Positions 57,824-64,000 of a stretch of DNA of 64,000 nucleotides are shown in pieces. A program made the translations under genes and the position numbers. The notes under the pieces are model-generated. The model searched no databases. It saw only the letters and a program-made list of their open reading frames with translations, and was not told where the DNA came from. Where the stretch lies: positions 310,001 to 374,000 of the forward strand of contig CBDANK010000004.1 in NCBI GenBank assembly GCA_965197565.1. The letters are read 5' to 3'. Position 1 is the stretch's first letter, and every line of letters begins with the position of its first letter. The stretch comes from G963667675 sp965197565. GTDB lineage: Bacteria > Chloroflexota > Dehalococcoidia > Lucifugimonadales > UBA3495.

Positions 57824-58120
57824 CTACCCCGACACCTCAAACCGTTCCGACTCAGGCGGTTGGCTCCACAGTTCCTCTGCGCCGGCCATGGCAACGGAGC
57901 GTTCCGGGCTGGCCCGCCAAGCGTCGTAGATCTCGTTGCTGTCCCAAGTGACCAGGGTTGTGATCTTTGTTGGGTCGGCCAGGGAATAGAGGGTTTGACG
58001 GCTGCCAAAGCCGGGGGCCTTGCTTTGGGCGAGACCGTTGCGATCCAGAAGCTCACGAGCGGCCGCCAGCTTGGCCGGCTTGGCCCAATGGTGGGTCAAA
58101 ATTCCGATCATCGCGTGCAT
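57824..58120 (-). CDS. Antibiotic-biosynthesis-monooxygenase-fold hypothetical protein
   Basis: A 98-residue protein with an ABM-type dimeric ferredoxin-like pattern: MIGILTHHWAKPAKLAAARELLDRNGLAQSKAPGFGSRQTLYSLADPTKITTLVTWDSNEIYDAWRASPER. Such proteins range from heme oxygenases to small-molecule binders, so the role is open. A second ATG at codon 4 (58111) is an alternative start. It lies between nhaA and the IMPase gene on the same strand. Confidence 0.7.
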   Translation of the reverse strand: MHAMIGILTHHWAKPAKLAAARELLDRNGLAQSKAPGFGSRQTLYSLADPTKITTLVTWDSNEIYDAWRASPERSVAMAGAEELWSQPPESERFEVSG

Positions 58121-58193
58121 CCCTCCCCTCCAGCAATCAACCGGTCACCGCCTGCAAATGCTTGACTGCCGACCTCTTGTCAGTCCAAGTATA

Positions 58194-59474
58194 TCATCCG
58201 CTGCCGGTTGTTGTTTCCCTTCTTGCGCCCGCGACGTCTTGGACCTTGAGCGCCCGTCCAACAGCAAAGGCCAATGCGGCGACGCCCCCGCTTAGCACCG
58301 CGCCCATCTTGGCTGGGTCCTGGAAAGCAGAGTCGGCATCAAAGGCTTTTCCGGCAACGAACAGAGCAACCGTCAGTCCCAGACCGGCGATTAGCCCCGA
58401 GACGGCCAAGTGCTTCATTCGCATTCCGGCGGGCAAGGGAAATCCAAAGTTGGCGGCTATCCAGGAGAAGCAAGATACGCCGATGGTCTTGCCTACTATG
58501 AGAGACACCAAGACTATCATCGTTACCGAGTTGATGCTGCCGAAAGCCACACCCGCGTTGGCAAAAGCGAAAAAGAACAAGCCCAGATCAACCAATAGCT
58601 TCAACTGATGCTCGAACTGTTCCAGTGGACTGATTTTATAGGCCAGAGGAATGTCAGCCGCTGCGGCCCGTTGCAACACGGGATTTTGGCGAGACTCCTC
58701 GAGAAACAAGCCTGGGGTAAATCGGGGGCCAGGCAAGAAGGGCACGATCACCACCAACGCCAGGGCCGGCTCTATGGAGGCCCTGAACAGGCCAACCCAG
58801 CTCAGCCCGCCGCCAATGAGGATATAGACCGGCCAGAATCCTATATTCATGCGGCGTATGCCGTATGCCGCCGCCATTCCTCCCAGGGTGAGCAGCAGCC
58901 AAACCGGTTGCACCGGATGCTCAGGGTCGGGGTAGAAAACAGCGATTATGCCCAGGCCTATCGCATCGTCGGCCACCGCCAGCAAAAGCAGGAAGTTGAT
59001 CGCCGGATGCCGGTTGCCGAACACCAATCTGGCCACCAGCCAGGCCAGGGCGATGTCTGTGGCGGTAGGGATGCCCCAGCCGTTGGCCACTTCGGAGAAA
59101 TTGTCGGTGCCGCCGTAGATTATCACGGCGAGCAGAAAGTAGAGACCGACCGGGCCCAGAATCCCGCCCAGGGTGGCCATGAGAGGATTGATGGCTTTGG
59201 GGACCGGGTTGAGGGCGCCGCCGGGCAGCACCGACTCAGTGATTTCTTTGGCGGCGATTCCAAAGAAGAAAACCATGAGAATCTCGTTGATGAGGAAATG
59301 GGCGGTTACCGAACGCCCGAACACTTCGGCGCCTTCGCCGAACAAAGGAAAGTCGACCAGTTTTTCGTAAAAATGTTGGTCGATGTTTGCAGTCGCCAGC
59401 CCGGCCAACACACCTACAATGAGCGGAATGGAGAATTCCTGGAGTATGTTGGTCAGCCGTGCTGTGTGGTACAA
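58194..59474 (-). CDS. nhaA: Na+/H+ antiporter NhaA
   Basis: A 426-residue antiporter with about 12 membrane helices. The ion site is visible as WGIPTATDIALAWLVARL (Asp140) and LLLLAVADDAIGLGIIAVFY (Asp169-Asp170), the pair essential in E. coli NhaA. Further motifs are HFLINEILMVFFFGIAAKEI and FPLPAGMRMKHLAVSGLIAGLGLTVALFVAGKAF. The start is taken at TTG 59474; no good ribosome site is seen, so the real start may be a little downstream. It suggests a sodium-rich, e.g. marine, habitat. Confidence 0.92.
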   Translation of the reverse strand: MYHTARLTNILQEFSIPLIVGVLAGLATANIDQHFYEKLVDFPLFGEGAEVFGRSVTAHFLINEILMVFFFGIAAKEITESVLPGGALNPVPKAINPLMATLGGILGPVGLYFLLAVIIYGGTDNFSEVANGWGIPTATDIALAWLVARLVFGNRHPAINFLLLLAVADDAIGLGIIAVFYPDPEHPVQPVWLLLTLGGMAAAYGIRRMNIGFWPVYILIGGGLSWVGLFRASIEPALALVVIVPFLPGPRFTPGLFLEESRQNPVLQRAAAADIPLAYKISPLEQFEHQLKLLVDLGLFFFAFANAGVAFGSINSVTMIVLVSLIVGKTIGVSCFSWIAANFGFPLPAGMRMKHLAVSGLIAGLGLTVALFVAGKAFDADSAFQDPAKMGAVLSGGVAALAFAVGRALKVQDVAGARRETTTGSG

Positions 59475-59678
59475 GGTGGTGACAGCGCTTTCATATTGGC
59501 GGAATCTCTACGAGTTCCGGCGGACGTCGTGGCATTATATCACCGTAGATATAGCTGGCCCAGCTTGACAACCCCTAGGGCCTTTGATACCATCACTCGC
59601 GCTCGGGCCGCTACCTGGGCTCAGTGGCGGCCCTTTATTTTTGCTACTTGGTCTTGCGAATTGGAGACATAAGCAGCG

Positions 59679-60953
59679 GTGGCCTTCGTTAACGGATTAA
59701 AGTGCCGTGAGTGCGGAAGGGAATCCCCGCCCGAACCGCTGAACGTCTGTGACTTCTGCTTCGGCCCCCTGGAAGTAGTCTACGATTACTCTACCATCGC
59801 CGAAGTAACCAGCCGCGACAGCATCAGCCGGGGGCCGCTGAGTATTTGGCGCTATTGCGATCTTCTGCCGGCCAACAGTGGAGACCCGGTGGATATTATG
59901 GCCGGGTTTACCCCGCTCATAAAAGCCCGCAACCTGGGCAAAAGCCTTGGGTTGCGCAACTTGTACATCAAGAACGACAGTGTAAATCCCTCTTTCTCCT
60001 TCAAAGACCGGGTGGTGTCGGTAGCGGCAACCAAGGCTGTGGAGTTCGGCTTCGATACCTTGGCTTGCGCTTCCACCGGCAACCTGGCCTGCAGCGTGGC
60101 CGCCCACGCCGCCCGGGCCGGCATCCGCGCCGTGGTCTTTATCCCGGCCGACTTGGAACAAGGAAAGGTTATCGGGACCGCCGTCTACGGCCCGACCTTG
60201 GTGGCGGTGGACGGCACCTATGACGAAGTCAACCGGCTCTGCAGCGAGATAGCCGACAACTACCCGTGGGCTTTCGTCAACATCAACATGCGGCCCTACT
60301 ACGCCGAAGGGAGCAAGACCCTGGGCTACGAGGTGGCCGAACAGTTGGGCTGGCGGCTTCCGGACCATGTGGTGATTCCCTCGGCCTCTGGGGCCATGTT
60401 TACGAAAATCTGGAAGGGTTTCAACGAGCTTGCTTGCTTGGGGCTGCTGGAAGGCGTGGAACCTTCGCCCTTCGGCCCGGACCAGAACACAGTGCACCAC
60501 CCTGCGGTAACCACCAGGATGCACATGGCTCAGGCAGCGGGCTGCGCCCCCATCGTGACCGCTTGGGAGAACGGACAGAGCCACGTGATGCCAGTCCGGC
60601 CTAACAGCATCGCCAAGTCCCTGGCCATCGGCAATCCGGCCGACGGCATTTACTCCCTGCGCGTAGTTCAGCGGTCCCAGGGGTCCGCTTACGCGGTGCC
60701 GGAAACGGAGATTGTGAACGGCATGAAGCTGCTGGCTGAAACCGAGGGGATTTTCACCGAGACGGCCGGCGGAGTGGTGGTCTCCGGGCTAAAGCACCTA
60801 GCGAAGAGCGGGGCCATAAAACCCGATGAGTTGACCGTGATTTACATTACCGGCAACGGCCTGAAAACCCAGGAAGCCGTAGCGACTGTGGTCAACCCCC
60901 TGGCTGTGAAGCCCACTATGGGCTCTTTTGAAAACGCGTTCAACCATAGGTAA
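59679..60953 (+). CDS. Threonine-synthase-like PLP enzyme (thrC2)
   Basis: A 424-residue PLP fold-type II enzyme. It has an N-terminal zinc ribbon LKCRECGRE...CDFCFGPLEVVYDY, then the threonine-synthase-like IWRYCDLLPANSG and GFTPLIKARNLGKSLGLRNLYIKND; the PLP lysine is Lys109 (NPSFSFKDRVVSVA). The substrate-binding ACASTGNLACSVAAHAAR and IPSASGAMFTKIWKGFNEL follow. It is distant from the thrC at 52716, so it may act on a related phosphorylated substrate. It precedes a NIL-domain gene (22 bases) and two MoaD/ThiS-like genes. GTG start; GGAG lies 12 bases upstream. Confidence 0.85.
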   Translation: MAFVNGLKCRECGRESPPEPLNVCDFCFGPLEVVYDYSTIAEVTSRDSISRGPLSIWRYCDLLPANSGDPVDIMAGFTPLIKARNLGKSLGLRNLYIKNDSVNPSFSFKDRVVSVAATKAVEFGFDTLACASTGNLACSVAAHAARAGIRAVVFIPADLEQGKVIGTAVYGPTLVAVDGTYDEVNRLCSEIADNYPWAFVNINMRPYYAEGSKTLGYEVAEQLGWRLPDHVVIPSASGAMFTKIWKGFNELACLGLLEGVEPSPFGPDQNTVHHPAVTTRMHMAQAAGCAPIVTAWENGQSHVMPVRPNSIAKSLAIGNPADGIYSLRVVQRSQGSAYAVPETEIVNGMKLLAETEGIFTETAGGVVVSGLKHLAKSGAIKPDELTVIYITGNGLKTQEAVATVVNPLAVKPTMGSFENAFNHR

Positions 60954-60975
60954 TGCCCGGAGAGGGTGATGGGCC

Positions 60976-61218
60976 ATGAGCAAACAGCGGGTAAAGTTCA
61001 CCTTCCCCACTGATCTGGTCAAAGAACCGATCATATTCTACTTGGGCCGAGATTATAACGTGGTCACCAATATCCGCCGGGCCGATGTTCAGGAAGATGT
61101 AGGCTGGGTGGTATTGGAGTTGGACGGCGATGAATCGGACATCGAACGGGGTCTGGCCTGGGTCGCCTCCACCGGCGTTCGGGTCGATCCGGTTAGCGGC
61201 GACGTGATAGAAGGTTAA
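60976..61218 (+). CDS. NIL-domain protein
   Basis: An 80-residue stand-alone NIL domain: KQRVKFTFPTDLVKEPIIFYLGRDYNVVTNIRRADVQEDVGWVVLELDGDESDIERGLAWVASTGVRVDPV. This ferredoxin-like fold occurs in MetN methionine importers and in homocysteine-forming enzyme systems of methanogens, where it is tied to sulfur amino acids. GGGTGATGGGCC lies before ATG. It is in an operon between the PLP enzyme and the MoaD-like genes. Confidence 0.88.
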   Translation: MSKQRVKFTFPTDLVKEPIIFYLGRDYNVVTNIRRADVQEDVGWVVLELDGDESDIERGLAWVASTGVRVDPVSGDVIEG

Positions 61219-61286
61219 ACCCAGCACCCTGTGGATTCCCAAACAGGGGCCATGACGGTGTGAATAGGTCGAGGAGGCTTCCCCTG

Positions 61287-61622
61287 ATGAGCGTCTTGGT
61301 GCGTATTCCCACCCCAATGCGGCGCATCACCAACGGGCAGGGCCAGCTGCAGGTGGAGTCGGACACATTGGGCCAGTTGGTGGAAAAGCTGGATGAGTCC
61401 TATCCTGGGTTCAGTGCCCGATTGGTGGACGAGAACGGAGAGATGCGCTACTTCGTCAACATTTACTTAAACGGCCAGGACGTCCGTTTCCTCCAAGGGT
61501 TGAATACTTCCACCAAGTCCGGCGACGAAGTCAGCATCGTACCGGCCGTGGCGGGCGGCTCACGGGTCTGGCTGCCGAACTCCAGCTACTTCAGATTTGC
61601 TATTGCCCCGCCGTTAAGTTAA
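61287..61622 (+). CDS. MoaD/ThiS-like ubiquitin-fold sulfur carrier, copy 1 (C-terminally extended)
   Basis: A 111-residue beta-grasp sulfur-carrier protein: SVLVRIPTPMRRITNGQGQLQVESDTLGQLVEKLDESYPGFSARLVDENGEMRYFVNIYLNGQDVRFLQGL, then GDEVSIVPAVAGG. In working carriers the protein ends with this Gly-Gly (here 90-91), which is adenylated and thiocarboxylated. Here 20 further residues (SRVWLPNSSYFRFAIAPPLS) follow, so it would need cleavage or is no longer functional. GAGGAGG lies upstream of ATG 61287. The tandem copy at 61664 is a paralog. Confidence 0.85.
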   Translation: MSVLVRIPTPMRRITNGQGQLQVESDTLGQLVEKLDESYPGFSARLVDENGEMRYFVNIYLNGQDVRFLQGLNTSTKSGDEVSIVPAVAGGSRVWLPNSSYFRFAIAPPLS

Positions 61623-61663
61623 GTGGGACTGGGGCAATGCAGAGGTCCAGGAGGAATCCACTA

Positions 61664-61948
61664 ATGAGTGTCTTGATTCGAATTCCGACTCCATTGCGCC
61701 GCATGACCAACGGCAAGGGCCAAGTGGAAATGGAGTCAGGCACCCTCGGCCAGTTGGTGGACCAATTGGAAGCGTCCTATCCTGGCCTGAAGGCGCGCTT
61801 ATTGGACGATAAAGGGGAGTTGCACTACTACGTCAACATCTACGTCAATGGCGAGGACGTTCACTTCCTCCAAGGGTTGGAGACTTCAACCAAGTCCGGG
61901 GACGAGGTCAGCATCGTGCCGGCGGTGGCCGGCGGCTCGCTGGCCTAG
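61664..61948 (+). CDS. MoaD/ThiS-like ubiquitin-fold sulfur carrier, copy 2
   Basis: A 94-residue paralog of copy 1: SVLIRIPTPLRRMTNGKGQVEMESGTLGQLVDQLEASYPGLKARLLDDKGELHYYVNIYVNG and SIVPAVAGGSLA. Only three residues follow the Gly-Gly (90-91). Precursors of this kind (CysO, QbsE, HcyS) can be trimmed by a JAMM/Mec+ metalloprotease before sulfur loading; no such gene is in the window. Ribosome site AGGAGGA. The stop overlaps the end of the convergent tgt gene by four bases. Confidence 0.88.
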   Translation: MSVLIRIPTPLRRMTNGKGQVEMESGTLGQLVDQLEASYPGLKARLLDDKGELHYYVNIYVNGEDVHFLQGLETSTKSGDEVSIVPAVAGGSLA

Positions 61949-63126
61949 CCGCCTCGGGCTTTGAGCCACCTGGTTTTTTGCTCCTGTCTGGCCGCTTCGT
62001 CGGTCGGCTTGTAAACCCCGTTAAATTCCTCTCGGAACCGTTCAAACCGGCCTTCGGCAATGGCCCGCCGCATGTCGTCCATGAGCCGCATGATAAACCG
62101 CAGGTTGTGGATGCTGGCCAACCTGGGACCCAGCAACTCTTTCGCTTTGAACAAGTGCCACAGATAGCCGGCCGAGAAGCGGCGGCAAGTATAGCAATCG
62201 CAGTCTTCCTCCAATGAATTGCTACGCTCCATATAACGCCGGTTGCTTATATCAATCCTTCCCCGGCGGGTAAACAATGCCCCGTTTCGGCCCACTCGCG
62301 TGGGCAACACGCAGTCAAACAGGTCCACGCCCTGGGCCACACATTCCACTAGATCTTCGGGCGAGCCGACTCCCATCAAGTAACGGGGTTTGTCATAGGG
62401 CAACAAAGCGGTTACCTGGCCGGTGGTTTGGTACATTTGAGCTTTCGACTCGCCCACCGCTAGGCCCCCGATGGCATAGCCTTGGAATGGGATGCCGGCA
62501 ATTACCCTAGCCGATTCCTCCCGTAGGTCTTCAAAAGTGCCTCCCTGCACTATGCCGAACAAGGCCTGCTCTTGGCCGTTTGGGGATGAAGCGTGACTCC
62601 GGTAGCATACTTCGGCCCACTGGTGTGTACGCTCCATGGCCCGGCGCACTTCCTGTCTGCCGGCCCCATAACTGATGCATTGGTCCAAGCACATTATGAT
62701 ATCCGCGCCCAAGGTCTGCTGATTGAGCGTAGCCAACTCCGGAGTGAGGTAATGCTCGCTGCCGTCCAAGTGGGAGCGGAAACGAATTCCGTCGTCGTCC
62801 ACCCGGCGCAAGGCTCCCATGCTAAAGGCTTGAAATCCGCCGCTGTCGGTGAGCGCCGGTCCATCCCAGGCCATGAACCGTTGTAAGCCTCCCATCCGCC
62901 GCACGGTTTCCACGCCGGGGCGAAGATACAAGTGATAAGCATTGGCCAGCACTATATCCGCCCCCAGTTCCCTGACCTCACCGGGGGACAGGCCCTTCAC
63001 CGACGCCTGGGTAGCCACCGGCATGAAAGCGGGCGTTGCCACGTTGCCGTGGGGAGTTCGCAACTCGCCAACCCGAGCCCCGGCCTGGCTATGACTCACC
63101 TGAAAGGAAATTAGATGACCCGGCAT
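61945..63126 (-). CDS. tgt: tRNA-guanine transglycosylase (queuine/preQ1)
   Basis: It exchanges guanine 34 of GUN-anticodon tRNAs for preQ1 during queuosine synthesis. Key parts are IVLANAYHLYLRPGVE, MAWDGPALTDSGGFQAFSMG with the general acid/base aspartate, DDGIRFRSHLDG, IMCLDQC, FGIVQGGTFEDLREESA, the nucleophile region DLFDCVLPTRVGRNGALFTRRG, and the zinc ligands in DCYTCRRF...HIHNLRF-like CYTC plus histidine. The length of 393 residues is normal. ATG 63126. It converges on the MoaD-like genes. Confidence 0.96.
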   Translation of the reverse strand: MPGHLISFQVSHSQAGARVGELRTPHGNVATPAFMPVATQASVKGLSPGEVRELGADIVLANAYHLYLRPGVETVRRMGGLQRFMAWDGPALTDSGGFQAFSMGALRRVDDDGIRFRSHLDGSEHYLTPELATLNQQTLGADIIMCLDQCISYGAGRQEVRRAMERTHQWAEVCYRSHASSPNGQEQALFGIVQGGTFEDLREESARVIAGIPFQGYAIGGLAVGESKAQMYQTTGQVTALLPYDKPRYLMGVGSPEDLVECVAQGVDLFDCVLPTRVGRNGALFTRRGRIDISNRRYMERSNSLEEDCDCYTCRRFSAGYLWHLFKAKELLGPRLASIHNLRFIMRLMDDMRRAIAEGRFERFREEFNGVYKPTDEAARQEQKTRWLKARGG

Positions 63127-63206
63127 CTTTCTTCGGGAACCCCCTGTTGTTTAGTTGGACATTTTCTCCAGCGCCGGTAAACCGACACTGGTCTCAATCG
63201 CAGGGT

Positions 63207-63325
63207 CTTTCGGTTGTTCGTCTGAACTGTGATTTCTTTGATTCCGGGATTTACAGGATTGGGAAATCATGCGAATCCCTTAATCCTATGAATCCCGGTT
63301 CAGACAATGCGTCAAGAACCGAAAG
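63207..63325. repeat. Inverted-repeat element, family G
   Basis: A 119-base stretch starting CTTTCGGTTGTTCGTCTGAAC and closing with GTTCAGAC...AAGAACCGAAAG, so both ends pair (CTTTCGGTT and GTCTGAAC arms). The inner part TTTGATTCCGGGATTTACAGGATT is AT-rich compared with surroundings. Only one copy is in this window, so its mobility is unproven. Confidence 0.55.
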
Positions 63326-63418
63326 AGCTCGGTCTCATTAGTCTCTATAATATGATTTTACCTGAATTGATCCACTCTACTATATAATCCAGTGCTATTA
63401 CCCTTCTATAGAAAGCAC

Positions 63419-63606
63419 GTAACCGTTCAGACTTAATGGGGTGACTCACTCCCGTCGTCCCGGCGCAGGCCGGGACCCAGGAAAACCAAGCCGCGGAAAG
63501 CCTTGAATCCGTACCCGGCCCCTAGCGAGGACTTCCTGGACTCCGGCTTTCGCCGGAGTGACGGGTTCGGAGGGCCGGAATAACCCCCGCAACTCTGAAC
63601 ACTTAC
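63419..63606. repeat. MITE-like element, family A, copy 2
   Basis: A 188-base element with terminal inverted repeats GTAACCGTTCAGA and TCTGAACACTTAC. It is flanked by an exact 8-base direct repeat GAAAGCAC (63411-63418 and 63607-63614), a target-site duplication (a ninth base, G, also matches). The interior matches 4391-4577. Confidence 0.85.
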
Positions 63607-63656
63607 GAAAGCACGCCCGGTTTGTGGAAATTTGCATAAGTAAGGAAAACCTGGGC

Positions 63657-63842
63657 ATGTACGACGCTTTGACCGACTTTATGAAGACTTTTAGCGCCGA
63701 CTATCCGGTGCTATGGGCGTTATTGGTCATGGCTGTCGTGGCCTGCGCCAGCCTCTTGCTCTTCGCTTTTTGGGAGGCGGTGCTTCGCTTATTGTTCCTC
63801 ATGAGTCCTGTCAAGAAGAAGGGCAAGCGCCCCATAGGGTGA
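63657..63842 (+). CDS. Small membrane protein (61 aa) before sulfite exporter
   Basis: A short protein beginning MYDALTDFMKTFSADYP with one long hydrophobic helix VLWALLVMAVVACASLLLFAFWEAVLRLLFLM and a basic tail PVKKKGKRPIG. The ribosome site AAGGA precedes ATG 63657. The next gene (TauE/SafE) starts two bases after its stop, so it is co-translated and may be an accessory subunit. No family is recognised. Confidence 0.65.
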   Translation: MYDALTDFMKTFSADYPVLWALLVMAVVACASLLLFAFWEAVLRLLFLMSPVKKKGKRPIG

Positions 63843-63844
63843 GT

Positions 63845-64000
63845 ATGCTCTTTCCAATTGCCGATGTTGTAGTCAATCCGGGGTTGCTGGTGCTGCTGGG
63901 CCTGATCGTGGGCACTCTCAGCGGCTTTTTCGGCGTTGGTGGAGGGTTTCTGATCACCGGCGGCCTGCTGGTGCTGGGCGTCCCCCCGGTTTTCGCCGTC
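63845..64000 (+). CDS. TauE/SafE-family sulfite exporter (partial at window edge)
   Basis: The first 52 residues of a membrane exporter. MLFPIADVVVNPGLLVLLGLIVGTLSGFFGVGGGFLITGGLLVLGVPP contains the family signature GxxxGxFGxGGGF at the end of helix 1. Family members export sulfite or other sulfur-containing anions; here this would fit with the sulfur genes in the window. The rest lies beyond the window. Confidence 0.85.
   Translation, partial: MLFPIADVVVNPGLLVLLGLIVGTLSGFFGVGGGFLITGGLLVLGVPPVFAV

Larger units (their letters stand above)
63127..63656. other. Intergenic region with two inverted-repeat elements
   Basis: No gene is supported. It contains an inverted repeat at 63207-63325 and a family A element at 63419-63606. 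The tgt promoter presumably lies just above 63126. The next gene begins 50 bases after the family A element. Confidence 0.65.

Noticed and set aside
1..64000. tRNA and rRNA genes
   Set aside because: No tRNA-like TPsiC/anticodon arrangement or rRNA core sequence was found by eye; a dedicated scan would settle this.

Overview
The window looks like a chromosomal piece of an uncultured Chloroflexota bacterium, most likely of the SAR202 / Dehalococcoidia group. This is inferred from gene content, not from a marker phylogeny: five luciferase-like (LLM-class) flavin enzymes in 64 kb, an F420-type NADP oxidoreductase, a DUF1800/DUF1501 pair, several Uma2 nucleases, frequent GTG/TTG starts and a GC-rich genome. 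No rRNA or tRNA gene was recognised.

Layout. 1-4236 (minus): NADH-quinone oxidoreductase genes nuoA-B-C-D-H, with two small HicB-like genes between nuoC and nuoD. 4237-4988: nested repeats. 4989-14432: catabolic genes (two LLM enzymes flanking a PaaG-like crotonase, a DUF35 plus thiolase-fold pair resembling the Ltp2/ChsH2 aldolase, an F420 reductase), a thioredoxin-like protein and two tandem desulforedoxin-like mini-proteins. 14578-20500 (mostly minus): LLM-cupin-peptide-binding-lipoprotein operon, a frameshifted amidohydrolase and a second, recombining LLM copy. 20823-26050: aminotransferase, DUF1330 protein, a rhodanese whose catalytic cysteine codon is TGA (probable selenocysteine) and acetyl-CoA synthetase. 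26143-32126: accessory island with HicAB, three Uma2 genes, repeated acs 3' tails, an IS630-type element, an HsdR_N-like protein and a retropepsin-like protein. 32191-43105: DUF1989 protein, gamma-glutamyltransferase, peroxiredoxin, LLM, DUF1501/NHL/DUF1800 operon, MFS exporter and a stand-alone pstB. 43113-45956 (minus): siroheme-type sulfite/nitrite reductase plus hemD, preceded by a cysteine-rich leader peptide and a terminator (attenuator). 46256-60953: housekeeping genes (argF-der-plsY-gpsA; thrC-ispH-flippase-DUF488; prs-deacetylase; IMPase; nhaA). 59679-61948: second threonine-synthase-like gene, NIL-domain protein and two MoaD/ThiS-like sulfur carriers. 61945-64000: tgt, a small membrane protein and the start of a TauE/SafE sulfite exporter.

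Sulfur assimilation is a recurring theme: assimilatory reductase with attenuator, siroheme supply, a rhodanese, MoaD-like carriers beside a PLP enzyme and NIL domain, and a sulfite exporter. The intergenic regions hold at least five families of short inverted-repeat elements with target-site duplications (MITE-like), some inserted into one another. The strongest candidates for new biology are the TGA-containing rhodanese, the cysteine-leader attenuator and the thrC2-NIL-MoaD-MoaD cluster.
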